Origin: a virus
DNA length: 28,132 nucleotides
IMG/VR virus record: IMGVR_UViG_3300005613_000333
Span: 1 to 28,132 of that record
Direction: 5' to 3' (one strand)
The notes under the pieces are model-generated. The model saw only the letters and a program-made list of their open reading frames with translations, searched no databases and was not told the origin of the DNA. Both the position numbers and the translations under genes were made by a program. Every line of letters starts with the position of its first letter. Position 1 is the first letter of the stretch. Below, one piece after another: positions 1-6,234 of the stretch.

Positions 1-123
1 ATCAATTAATTTAAGATTAAATAATTCATCTAATATTACATTACACCATACATTGGATTTAAATTGAATTATTAAAACAATTCTATCATTGAAATCATAT
101 GAACGAATATATTGAATTCCATA
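1..123. repeat. Terminal overlap, left copy (circular join)
   Basis: These 123 bases are identical to the last 123 bases of the window (28010-28132). An open reading frame runs without a break through the overlap. The best reading is that the contig closes into a 28,009-bp circle, with the repeat being assembly overlap and not a physical terminal repeat. Confidence 0.93.
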
Positions 124-174
124 TCCTATTATATCAATATTTTTATTTATAAAAGCTTTTTTTAATCCTTCCAT
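1..174 (-). CDS. Junction-spanning hypothetical protein, N-terminal part
   Basis: This is the first 58 codons of a 112-residue minus-strand gene that crosses the join and ends at 27845. The ATG is the reverse complement of 172-174, and the protein begins MEGLKKAFINKN. A class 2 promoter-like element (180-202) ends only 5 bases before the ATG, so the transcript would be leaderless or nearly so. The joined protein alternates short hydrophobic strands and charged turns (for example RIVLIIQF, then NVWCNVILDELFNL) and ends FKNNWRFAK. No family is recognised. It looks like a small soluble alpha/beta protein of the early minus-strand cluster. Confidence 0.75.
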   Translation of the reverse strand, partial: MEGLKKAFINKNIDIIGYGIQYIRSYDFNDRIVLIIQFKSNVWCNVILDELFNLKLID

Positions 175-179
175 ACTAA

Positions 180-202
180 TAAATATATGCTTATTTAGCA
201 AA
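180..202 (-). promoter_or_regulatory. Class 2 promoter-like element for the junction-spanning gene
   Basis: On the minus strand, TTTG (202-199), 12 bases, then ATATTTA (186-180). The ATG follows after 5 bases. The TATATTTA stretch resembles the Bacteroidota -7 box (TAnnTTTG). Confidence 0.5.
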
Positions 203-223
203 GCGCCAATTATTTTTAAATTT
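190..223. repeat. 34-bp direct repeat, copy A
   Basis: Identical over 34 bases to 27844-27877. The copies are 355 bp apart across the join and bracket the 112-residue gene. Read on the minus strand, this copy could encode FKNNWRFAK plus a stop, but it has no start codon. Here it acts only as sequence upstream of the gene and includes the TTTG box of the class 2 element. Confidence 0.9.
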
Positions 224-258
224 AATATTATTATTTGAATTATTCAATTAGCTTTGAA

Positions 259-278
259 TTAAAATCACCAGATTTTAA
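259..278 (-). terminator. Weak hairpin, possible 3' end of the structured RNA
   Basis: Perfect 8-bp AT-rich stem (259-266 with 271-278) and a 4-base loop, just downstream of the candidate RNA in its direction of transcription. There is no clear U-tract, so the terminator call is weak. Confidence 0.25.
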
Positions 279-293
279 CACACTATTTTTGAA

Positions 294-549
294 GGTAGAA
301 TAAACAAGTTTATCACTGCCCCTGCCCCTGAAGATTTTAGCAATGATAAACTTATTTACTACCAATACTATTTTAGTGAGGCTGATAGAAGGTAACAAGT
401 TTTTCGAAGACCAATCTCTATCATTTAAAGTAATTTTACAACAACTGTCTATTGAGAATTGTTGGATGAGTTAATAAATAACTCCTGAGGTTTTCTCCCT
501 CTCTAGACCACGGTTACATCTCATCCCTTCACAGTTATCAACCTGTTAC
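294..549 (-). ncRNA. Candidate structured noncoding RNA, about 255-290 nt
   Basis: The only gap over 300 bases in this gene-dense genome (175-646) holds a stretch visibly richer in G+C than its surroundings, with no usable reading frame. It folds into consecutive hairpins on the minus strand: 546-543 with 534-531; 526-520 with 470-464, containing 501-498 with 490-487; 464-459 with 444-439; 423-417 with 389-383, extended by 412-410 with 393-391; and a long stem, 363-359 plus 358-344 paired with 315-301 plus 298-294, around a 28-nt loop containing GGGGCAGGGGCAG. The single irregular pair in the 15-bp arm is G-U if transcribed leftward but A-C if rightward, which favours the minus strand. A class 2 promoter-like element ends at 555, just before the structured part, and the transcript would open with ATG TAA, so it is not coding. 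No known RNA family is recognised. The ends are approximate. Confidence 0.6.
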
Positions 550-554
550 ATTAA

Positions 555-577
555 TAAATATACGCTAACTTACCAAA
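555..577 (-). promoter_or_regulatory. Class 2 promoter-like element for the structured RNA
   Basis: On the minus strand, TTTG (577-574), 12 bases, then ATATTTA (561-555) followed by TTAATG. Its spacer resembles that of the element at 180-202 (both have TAA early and AGC near the ATATTTA). It points into the hairpin-rich stretch and no reading frame follows, so it most likely drives the RNA. Confidence 0.5.
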
Positions 578-607
578 AGTATAAATATTATAAAAAAAAT
601 TTTAACT

Positions 608-630
608 TTTTTAAAAATAGCCGATATTTA
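608..630 (+). promoter_or_regulatory. Weak class 2-like element before the first sigma-like gene
   Basis: TTTT (608-611), 12 bases, ATATTTA (624-630), 16 bases before the ATG at 647. It has the class 2 spacing but TTTT in place of TTTG. It is divergent from the element at 555-577. Confidence 0.3.
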
Positions 631-646
631 ATATAAAAGAATAAAT

Positions 647-1372
647 ATGAAAGAAGAAGAATTGTATGAAAAAATTAAAGAGCTAATAACCAAAAACCAA
701 TATTATAGTCAAATCAAAAATAAAATAGATAGAGAAAGCATCTTAAATGATACCTATATCTATATATGGCAAAAGATAAATGAAAATAAATTATCAAATG
801 ACTGGGAAGAGATTAAAGGATATTGCTTTATTTCTTGCCGAAACAACTGCCTAAACTATTTAAGACAAAAACAAAAGGAAAGGTCCATCTTATCAATAGA
901 AGACGCAATAGGCACAAAATATGATTCATATGAAATAGAAGAATTAGATGAGGATATTATAAGAAAAGTTAAATGGGTATTTAATACATTGCCTTTTGAT
1001 ATTGATAAAAAAATAATGAGAATGAGATTGGAGGGTTATCAACTAAAAGAAATAGCTCAAGAATTGGATATTGATCAAAATAGAATAATTATGATAAATA
1101 AATCAATTAGGAATTTCCTTAGAAATAAATGGGAAAATGAAGATACCCCTAGATATTTGCCTAGATTAAAGAATAGAGTATATGTGGTAATGGATATCGA
1201 AACAGGTGAGAAAGTATTTAAGAGCACAGTTAAAAGAGTAATATCAAATAAATATTCATTAGATAGAAAGAATATTAATGACTGGATTGATACAGGAAGA
1301 GTTTTTAATGAAAAATTAATTATCAAAACAGAGTATTTTAGGAATGAAAGCAAAAAAATTAATCTAAAATAA
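647..1372 (+). CDS. Sigma-70-like transcription factor with extra C-terminal domain
   Basis: A 241-residue protein with the two-helical-domain layout of group IV (ECF-like) sigma factors. A region 2-like part lies at about 30-75 (SILNDTYIYIWQKI, then CFISCRNNCLNYLRQKQ, the typical Nxxxxx-LR-xxxR pattern). A region 4-like helix-turn-helix lies at about 112-162 (LPFDIDKKIMRMRL, then YQLKEIAQELDIDQNRI). Beyond ordinary sigma factors there is a third segment at about 177-229, VYVVMDIETGEKVFKSTVKR followed by INDWIDTGRVFNEKL. It resembles the small NUMOD-type DNA-binding modules of homing endonucleases. The gene opens the plus-strand early region next to the divergent structured RNA. It probably binds host RNA polymerase and directs it to phage promoters, but could be a DNA-binding regulator that no longer binds core enzyme. 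Confidence 0.65.
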   Translation: MKEEELYEKIKELITKNQYYSQIKNKIDRESILNDTYIYIWQKINENKLSNDWEEIKGYCFISCRNNCLNYLRQKQKERSILSIEDAIGTKYDSYEIEELDEDIIRKVKWVFNTLPFDIDKKIMRMRLEGYQLKEIAQELDIDQNRIIMINKSIRNFLRNKWENEDTPRYLPRLKNRVYVVMDIETGEKVFKSTVKRVISNKYSLDRKNINDWIDTGRVFNEKLIIKTEYFRNESKKINLK

Positions 1373-1376
1373 GTTT

Positions 1377-1399
1377 TTTGATAAAGAAAGGCATATTTA
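1377..1399 (+). promoter_or_regulatory. Class 2 promoter-like element for the nuclease/sigma operon
   Basis: TTTG (1377-1380), 12 bases, ATATTTA (1393-1399). The GGCATATTTAT core is identical to that at 27834-27856. The first ATG (1407) is 7 bases downstream, the second (1416) 16 bases. Confidence 0.5.
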
Positions 1400-1406
1400 T
1401 TATAAA

Positions 1407-1868
1407 ATGGGATATATGAATAACTTTAATGGATACGAAAAACGAGAGAGAAAATTCTTAAACTGGTATATTAATTTAAAATCAGAACATAAATTAGAAG
1501 AAGAATCAGCCATAGGTAGCTACGAAAGAAACGATTTTGTAATGTTATCAGGAAGAACTTATGTGATGGGTGAAATTAAAATAAGAACCTTTGAATGGGA
1601 TAAATATCCAACAGCAGTATTAGAATTAGATAAGGTGGAAGCTTTAGTGGATAAGTTCCAATCTTACCATCAAATGGGTCAAACCAATAAATTATATTAT
1701 TACGCAGTTTATCCTAAAAGCAGAACCATTCTAATATTTGATATAATGACTTCTCCGGGGACTTTAACATATGAATGGTGTCCTATTACCACAGCAAAAG
1801 ATAAAGGTTATAAATGGAAGGCAATGATGAACTATAAATTAAAAGACGCAATTAAAATAAACTACTAA
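1407..1868 (+). CDS. PD-(D/E)XK-like nuclease
   Basis: A 153-residue protein with a candidate PD-(D/E)XK core. Asp43 (in ERNDFVML) is followed, after a strand pair, by a strand carrying Glu56-Ile-Lys58 (VMGEIKIR), the usual spacing of the metal-binding D...ExK set. Glu31-Glu33 in the preceding helix could supply the upstream acid. A later helix-strand unit (LDKVEALVDKF, then NKLYYYAVYP) fits the rest of the fold. The assignment rests on motif and predicted fold only. Such nucleases in phages degrade host DNA, resolve junctions or trim replication products. Translation may start at ATG 1407 or at 1416 (giving 150 residues); the second start gives the promoter-to-ATG distance seen at other genes. 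The stop overlaps the next micro-ORF as TAATG. Confidence 0.6.
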   Translation: MGYMNNFNGYEKRERKFLNWYINLKSEHKLEEESAIGSYERNDFVMLSGRTYVMGEIKIRTFEWDKYPTAVLELDKVEALVDKFQSYHQMGQTNKLYYYAVYPKSRTILIFDIMTSPGTLTYEWCPITTAKDKGYKWKAMMNYKLKDAIKINY

Positions 1869-1948
1869 TGAAAAGAGAAGAAATAATATTATTAATCAAA
1901 ATCACCACAATAGGGGCATTACTACAATTTTTAATCAATATGATATGA
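1868..1948 (+). CDS. 26-residue hydrophobic micropeptide
   Basis: A 26-codon frame, MKREEIILLIKITTIGALLQ followed by FLINMI. It starts within TAATG (sharing the A of the nuclease stop) and ends within ATGA (its TGA overlaps the ATG of the next gene at 1945). These stop-start couplings on both sides are the main evidence that it is translated. After a charged N-terminus, residues 6-26 are almost entirely apolar, enough for one membrane helix. It could be a membrane micropeptide or merely a coupling frame that carries ribosomes to the next gene. Confidence 0.5.
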   Translation: MKREEIILLIKITTIGALLQFLINMI

Positions 1949-2364
1949 TAAATGAAGAACTAAATTATCTGATTGACAAGATGTTAATCAATAATGAGGA
2001 TTATACTGATGAGATATATGAAAGCTTAAACTTAACTTTAATCAAAAAAATAGAATCCAATATCTTACTTAACAATTTATTACAACTATATGCTGAAGAG
2101 GTTGATATTGAAGATAAAATAACAGATGAACTGTACCAAATATTAAGCACAGCTGGATTGTGTATTATTTTATTTAATAAATCAGAGAAATACGAATATA
2201 GTCAAAAGATATATAATAATTTAAAAGATTTATATGTACAATCTGTAATGATAGTTGAGAAGAATAAAATTAATATAAAGAAACTAGAAGAAGAATTTAG
2301 AAAATTACTGAGCCAAGTTATTCAATCGATAGAGGCTTATGAAGGATGGAAAGATTTAAACTAA
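1945..2364 (+). CDS. Hypothetical acidic helical protein
   Basis: A 139-residue protein that is almost wholly helical in character, rich in Glu, Lys, Leu, Ile and Tyr, with no Cys-pair, signal peptide or membrane segment. It starts at the ATGA overlap with the micro-ORF and ends one base before the second sigma-like gene. It is therefore co-transcribed, and probably translationally coupled, with the nuclease and sigma-like proteins. The position suggests an early regulatory or takeover role, but no family is recognised and no function should be assigned. Confidence 0.7.
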   Translation: MINEELNYLIDKMLINNEDYTDEIYESLNLTLIKKIESNILLNNLLQLYAEEVDIEDKITDELYQILSTAGLCIILFNKSEKYEYSQKIYNNLKDLYVQSVMIVEKNKINIKKLEEEFRKLLSQVIQSIEAYEGWKDLN

Positions 2365-2365
2365 T

Positions 2366-2884
2366 ATGGATATTAATAGAATTATAGAAGAAATATGTAA
2401 AACAGGCTCAGTATATGATGAAATAATAAATAATATTATTAGCCCAAGAATAGATTTAAAACCTCAATTGATATCAGAGATAGCATTAAATTTCTTAGAG
2501 AATAGCAAAAAGATAGAAAAGGTATGGCAAGAAAAATATTTTAAATATTATTTTATAGCAACAGTTAGAAATCAAGTACATTCCAATACCAGTAGTTTCC
2601 ATAAGAATGTTAGAATTTATAATGATTATGGTAATTTAGATAATATAGACTTAGAAGATGATGTTACAATAGAAGATAAAATAGAATTTGAGAATAAATT
2701 AGCCAAGATTAATAAAACTTATAAGGAAGTAAAAAAGAATTATTTTCAAGAAAGGATGTGGGAAGAATATTTTATCAATGATAAGACTTATAGACAAATA
2801 GAAAAAGAATATGGAATAGATCATTGTTTGGTATGGAATAATGTTAATACAATTAAAAAGAAGATTAAAAGAATAATTAAATAA
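2366..2884 (+). CDS. Second sigma-70-like protein
   Basis: A 172-residue protein organised like a small sigma factor. A helical region 2-like segment lies at about 33-75 (QLISEIALNFLEN, then KYFKYYFIATVRNQVHSN, resembling the end of region 2). An acidic linker follows at about 90-110 (LDNIDLEDDVTIEDKIEFEN). The C-terminal helix-turn-helix at about 137-168 reads INDKTYRQIEKEYGIDHCLV, then WNNVNTIKKKIKRI, as in region 4. It has little similarity to the 241-residue protein beyond this layout and lacks its third domain. It is last in the early operon, directly before a terminator and just before the first class 1 element. This makes it a good candidate for the late-promoter factor. An alternative is a plain helix-turn-helix regulator. 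Confidence 0.6.
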   Translation: MDINRIIEEICKTGSVYDEIINNIISPRIDLKPQLISEIALNFLENSKKIEKVWQEKYFKYYFIATVRNQVHSNTSSFHKNVRIYNDYGNLDNIDLEDDVTIEDKIEFENKLAKINKTYKEVKKNYFQERMWEEYFINDKTYRQIEKEYGIDHCLVWNNVNTIKKKIKRIIK

Positions 2885-2910
2885 GGGGGTTTAAAAACCC
2901 TCTTTTTTTT
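2885..2910 (+). terminator. Rho-independent terminator of the early operon
   Basis: Stem 2885-2892 with 2895-2902 (one G-U pair), then eight T (2903-2910). It begins at the base after the stop codon of the second sigma-like gene. Confidence 0.85.
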
Positions 2911-2928
2911 GCTTATAACCAAAAATTA

Positions 2929-2954
2929 AAACAAAAATAAGTGTTTAATATTTA
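2929..2954 (+). promoter_or_regulatory. Class 1 promoter-like element before 2975
   Basis: AAACA (2929-2933), 14 bases, ATATTTA (2948-2954); ATG follows after 20 bases. First class 1 site after the early terminator. Its downstream bases (AAAAAAACGA) match those of the site at 5607-5632. Confidence 0.6.
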
Positions 2955-2974
2955 TTAATATAAAAAAACGAAAA

Positions 2975-3649
2975 ATGAGTAATGGAATTAATAGTCAATA
3001 TGATTTCTTTAAAAAGATCTGTTTGGATGATAATGGTTTATTATGTGGTATAGAAGGCATATCAAATGGCTTGTACAAATTAAACGTACAATTCGAAGAA
3101 TTATCGAAAGCATTAAGTGGGAATACTTGTTGTAATGAAATAATCATCAATAATAATATTGGTGGCACTACTAAAAAAAAAGTTGTTAGATATAGCTGTA
3201 ACAATTCAGTATGTAAACCAAAGGTAATAAATAACTTCATACCAACACCTAGGTTCTTTAAAAAAATAACCTATCAACCAATTAGATGTGGAAATGAAGT
3301 ATTAACAATATTAAATATAAATGGCTTTGCCGTAGTAACTACTAGTAGGTATCCTAGACCAATGAATCCTAGTAAGGCAATAAAAATACCAAGAAAAGAT
3401 ACAGTATTAATACAAGAAAGAGATTCTAATGGCCATATAAAACCAACAGAGGTATTAAAGAAAGGATTACCCAAACTTAAAATACCATTTGGATATGTAT
3501 ACCCAGACGGAACAAAAACACCTGTTATACCTGAGGCCTATATAGACTCAAAAGGAAAATTAAAAAGACCACCACAACATATGGTTGGAAGTAAGAACTG
3601 GTCAGCATCCTGGAAATTACCAGAATATCAACAATACTTAAATAAATAA
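2975..3649 (+). CDS. Putative virion protein with fibre-type N-terminal motif
   Basis: A 224-residue protein. Its first 25 residues (MSNGINSQYDFFKKICLDDN, then GLLCG) match the start of the YadA-like fibre at 24501 and of the small protein at 24303. The shared pattern is FFK or FFE, a short segment, then D-x-N-G. After a Cys-containing stretch (CCN, SCNNSVC at about 52-80), the C-terminal half is basic and rich in Pro, Gly and Tyr, ending in a KNWSASWKLPEYQQYL segment. It opens the class 1 unit that carries the terminase genes. The shared N-terminus suggests that it docks onto the same virion site as the fibres. The C-terminal domain is not recognised. Confidence 0.65.
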   Translation: MSNGINSQYDFFKKICLDDNGLLCGIEGISNGLYKLNVQFEELSKALSGNTCCNEIIINNNIGGTTKKKVVRYSCNNSVCKPKVINNFIPTPRFFKKITYQPIRCGNEVLTILNINGFAVVTTSRYPRPMNPSKAIKIPRKDTVLIQERDSNGHIKPTEVLKKGLPKLKIPFGYVYPDGTKTPVIPEAYIDSKGKLKRPPQHMVGSKNWSASWKLPEYQQYLNK

Positions 3650-3652
3650 AAT

Positions 3653-3958
3653 ATGGAACAAGAATTAAAAGATGAAATCGAAAGATTATTGAGTTTGAGA
3701 AAAACAACTAAAACTGATGTTAGATCATTGGTTACAATTTTAAAAGAACACGTAGATAAAAGAATTGCTATATGTGCTCATTGTAAAGCACAGATTAAAT
3801 TCGGTATGAAACAACTTAGTAACTGGTATACAAATGTTAATCAAAATACAAGTGTAGAATATAAGGTTAAAAGATGTCAGATTTGTAATATCGAATTGGA
3901 AGATAAAAGACGTAAGGTCTGTAAAGAATGTAAAAGCAATGGGGTATCAAAAGCGTGA
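3653..3958 (+). CDS. Small zinc-finger-like protein
   Basis: A 101-residue protein with a helical N-terminus (about 1-38) and three CxxC pairs: CAHC at 41-44, CQIC at 75-78 and CKEC at 90-93. The last two pairs are 12 residues apart in a basic context (KRCQICNIELEDKRRKVCKE) and probably bind one zinc ion. The first pair may bind another with residues not obvious here. It starts three bases after the stop of the upstream gene and lies directly before terminase. DNA binding or an HNH-like remnant are possible, but no catalytic HNH histidines are visible, so no enzyme activity is proposed. Confidence 0.65.
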   Translation: MEQELKDEIERLLSLRKTTKTDVRSLVTILKEHVDKRIAICAHCKAQIKFGMKQLSNWYTNVNQNTSVEYKVKRCQICNIELEDKRRKVCKECKSNGVSKA

Positions 3959-4064
3959 TAAGATAGATAAACCAAAGGACCAATTGGTTTTGGATAATGC
4001 TTGGATAAGAGCATTAAATTTGGAAATAAAGAAAAGTTATGGCAAAAAAGAAATTAACACCTAA
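3939..4064 (+). CDS. Possible 41-residue overlapping ORF before terS
   Basis: ATG at 3939, overlapping the last 20 bases of the zinc-finger gene and the first 26 bases of terS. It gives MGYQKRDKIDKPKDQLVLDN followed by AWIRALNLEIKKSYGKKEIN and T. It fills the only untranslated stretch between the zinc-finger gene and terS, has a polar amphipathic composition and could couple translation of the two. There is no homology evidence, and the overlaps on both sides could be chance. Confidence 0.4.
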   Translation: MGYQKRDKIDKPKDQLVLDNAWIRALNLEIKKSYGKKEINT

Positions 4065-4428
4065 ACAATTTAAATTTGTTCAGGAATATCTAATTGATAT
4101 GAATGCTACACAAGCCGCTATAAGAGCAGGTTATAGTGAAAAAACTGCTTATTCACAAGGCCAAAGACTGTTGAAAAAAGGTGAGGTACAAGATTTATTA
4201 AATAAAAAACAAGAACAACACGAAATTCAATGTGATATCAAAAAAGAAGATATCATTAAAGATCTAATAAAAATAAAGGAAGATAATATAGAAGACTGGC
4301 CACCACACGCATTAAAAGCATTAGAAATGTTAAATAGAATGTTAGGTTATAATGAAGCTGAAAAAATAGATCATACAGTAAAACAAGAGCCACCTATGTT
4401 TTCCGATGATGATTTACTTGAAGAATAA
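4039..4428 (+). CDS. terS: Terminase small subunit
   Basis: A 129-residue DNA-packaging recognition protein of the Terminase_2 family. The N-terminus has the family signature: LTPKQFKFVQEYLIDMNATQ, then AAIRAGYSEKTAYSQGQRLL (about 6-45), a helix-turn-helix that binds the packaging site. A central helical oligomerisation part (about 50-100) and an acidic C-terminal tail (FSDDDLLEE) follow; such tails commonly contact the large subunit. The stop shares one base with the terL start (TAATG), so the two are translationally coupled. The length is normal for the family. Confidence 0.93.
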   Translation: MAKKKLTPKQFKFVQEYLIDMNATQAAIRAGYSEKTAYSQGQRLLKKGEVQDLLNKKQEQHEIQCDIKKEDIIKDLIKIKEDNIEDWPPHALKALEMLNRMLGYNEAEKIDHTVKQEPPMFSDDDLLEE

Positions 4429-5606
4429 TGGAATTTCAGTATACTAAAGCGATATCCAAAATAAGGAAATTAAAAAAACGTATCAAAGTAATACAAGGAG
4501 GTTCTAGTGCTGGTAAAACAATAGCAATCCTAGCAATACTAATAGATAAATGTTTAAAGACTGACAATTTGTCAGTATCCGTAGTAGCTGAATCTACACC
4601 TCATCTTAGAAGAGGTGCTATTCGTGATTTTATTAATATCTTAAAAGCGACAAAAAGATTTGATCAAAATCAATGGCATACTACTAATTCAACTTATAGA
4701 TTTCAAAATGGTTCTTATATTGAATTCTTCTCAGCAGACCAAGGAGATAAGTTAAGAGGAGCTAGAAGAGATATTTTATATATTAATGAAGCTAACAACA
4801 TACAACGTGATGCTTACTTAGAATTAGCGATGAGAACTAATCAAGATATTTTTATTGATTATAACCCAAGTCATAACTTTTGGAATAAAGAGGTTTTAGA
4901 GGATGATAATTCAGAATTACTTATCCTAACCTATAAAGATAATAATGGTTTGCCACAGAACGTTATAGACTTCTTAGAATCAAAAAGAGAATTGGCTAAA
5001 AGTAGTGAATATTGGAATAATTGGTGTAAAGTATACCTTGATGGACTTGAAGGTAAATTACAAGGTACCATTTTCAATGATTACAAGATAATAGATAAAA
5101 TACCTGAAGAAGCTAGATTATTAGGATTAGGAATGGACTTTGGTTTTACCAATGACCCATCAACTTTAATTGCTATCTATAAATGGAACGATGAAATTAT
5201 AGCTGATGAAATATTCTATCAAAAAGGATTACTTAATTCAGATATTGCCAAATTAATTAAAAATAATGGCTTTGATAGAAATATTATTTATGCTGATTCA
5301 GCTGAACCTAAATCTATTGCTGAATTAAAAAGATATGGTATTAAAATAATGGCAACAGATAAAGGTAGAGATTCTGTTAACTATGGTATTGAATTAATAC
5401 AAGAGCAGAAATTATCCATAACCAAAAGATCTAAGAATTTACTAGACGAACTATCTAAATATATTTGGAAGTTGGATAAGGAAGGTAATAATACCAATGT
5501 ACCTATAGATGCTTTTAACCACGCAATAGATTCTTTAAGATACGCAGTAATGATGTTATTGAAGAAGAAACGAGTGGAAGGATTTAAACCATTTAAGATA
5601 ATGTAA
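4428..5606 (+). CDS. terL: Terminase large subunit
   Basis: A 392-residue packaging motor of the PBSX/Terminase_3 type. The ATPase half has Walker A at 24-31 (GGSSAGKT) and Walker B at about 116-121 (ILYINE, with Glu121 as catalytic glutamate). The coupling region follows at about 141-145. The RNase H-like nuclease half has Asp237 in GMDFGFTNDPST, Asp290 in IIYADSAEPKSI and Asp361/Asp368 in DAFNHAIDSLRY, a full metal-binding set. It cuts concatemers or circles and pumps DNA into the prohead through the portal encoded at 21091. The length is slightly below the usual 400-450. Portal and protease genes do not follow directly, unlike in many siphophages. Confidence 0.96.
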   Translation: MEFQYTKAISKIRKLKKRIKVIQGGSSAGKTIAILAILIDKCLKTDNLSVSVVAESTPHLRRGAIRDFINILKATKRFDQNQWHTTNSTYRFQNGSYIEFFSADQGDKLRGARRDILYINEANNIQRDAYLELAMRTNQDIFIDYNPSHNFWNKEVLEDDNSELLILTYKDNNGLPQNVIDFLESKRELAKSSEYWNNWCKVYLDGLEGKLQGTIFNDYKIIDKIPEEARLLGLGMDFGFTNDPSTLIAIYKWNDEIIADEIFYQKGLLNSDIAKLIKNNGFDRNIIYADSAEPKSIAELKRYGIKIMATDKGRDSVNYGIELIQEQKLSITKRSKNLLDELSKYIWKLDKEGNNTNVPIDAFNHAIDSLRYAVMMLLKKKRVEGFKPFKIM

Positions 5607-5632
5607 AAACAAATAAGATGAAATAATATTTA
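5607..5632 (+). promoter_or_regulatory. Class 1 promoter-like element before the tail chaperone gene
   Basis: AAACA (5607-5611) immediately after the terL stop, 14 bases, ATATTTA (5626-5632); ATG after 17 bases. Confidence 0.6.
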
Positions 5633-5649
5633 TAAATAAAAAAACGATT

Positions 5650-6234
5650 ATGGTAAAAATAGTAACAAATTTAGATGATGAAACTAAGGAATTTATGATT
5701 CCAGAAAATTGGGATGAGGTCACTGTAGGCCAATTCACTCAGTTATTTGATATCAATAGAAAGGCATTAAACCAATATGAGATATCAGTTAAGATGATTA
5801 ATATCTTCTCAGACATACCTGAAGATTTAATTTTTATGATGCCTGTAGCTGACTTTGAAAAGATAGCACAAGTATTAGAATTTACCTTAACAGATATTCA
5901 AGGTGATTTGGCTGATTCTATTGAATTAGAAGGTGAGACTTATTTTTTAAAGAAAGACTTTGAATCACTAACTATGGGTGAGGTAATAAGTATTGAAACA
6001 CTTATTAATAGTGCTGATGGTAATTTATTCAAGGTAATGGATAAATTATTATGTTTATTTTTAAGAAAGAAAAAAGAGAATGGTAAACTAGAAACATTTA
6101 AAACTGATTTTATGGAAAGAGCTGATTTATTTAAGAAAGCTCCTATTGGTAAGATTTATAACATATTTAATTTTTTTTCAGATGGCGTAAGTTCATCAGG
6201 GACCAGTATGAAGGAATCTTTACCAAAAGTGTAA
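5650..6234 (+). CDS. Tail assembly chaperone, short (G-like) product
   Basis: A 194-residue zero-frame product. It is acidic and mostly helical after a short beta N-terminus (MVKIVTNLDDETKEFMIPEN, then WDEVTVGQFTQLFDI). This opening is typical of phage chaperones that read 'WdelTlgqf'. It is the first gene of a tail unit and carries a T-run near its 3' end that would allow a -1 shift into a long downstream frame. This is the gpG/gpGT arrangement of siphophages. The chaperone coats the tape measure protein during tail assembly and is absent from the mature virion. The sequence similarity is weak; the call rests largely on the frameshift architecture. The tape measure gene is unusually far away (14552). 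Confidence 0.7.
   Translation: MVKIVTNLDDETKEFMIPENWDEVTVGQFTQLFDINRKALNQYEISVKMINIFSDIPEDLIFMMPVADFEKIAQVLEFTLTDIQGDLADSIELEGETYFLKKDFESLTMGEVISIETLINSADGNLFKVMDKLLCLFLRKKKENGKLETFKTDFMERADLFKKAPIGKIYNIFNFFSDGVSSSGTSMKESLPKV

Noticed and set aside
382-389. Hammerhead-like CTGATAGA in the noncoding gap (plus strand)
   Set aside because: The conserved core needs CUGANGA and GAAA with matching stems; the G is displaced and the stems do not fit.
175-646. tRNA, tmRNA or RNase P RNA in the noncoding gap
   Set aside because: No cloverleaf, CCA end, tag frame or RNase P core sequences were found by eye in either strand. A covariance-model search would settle this.
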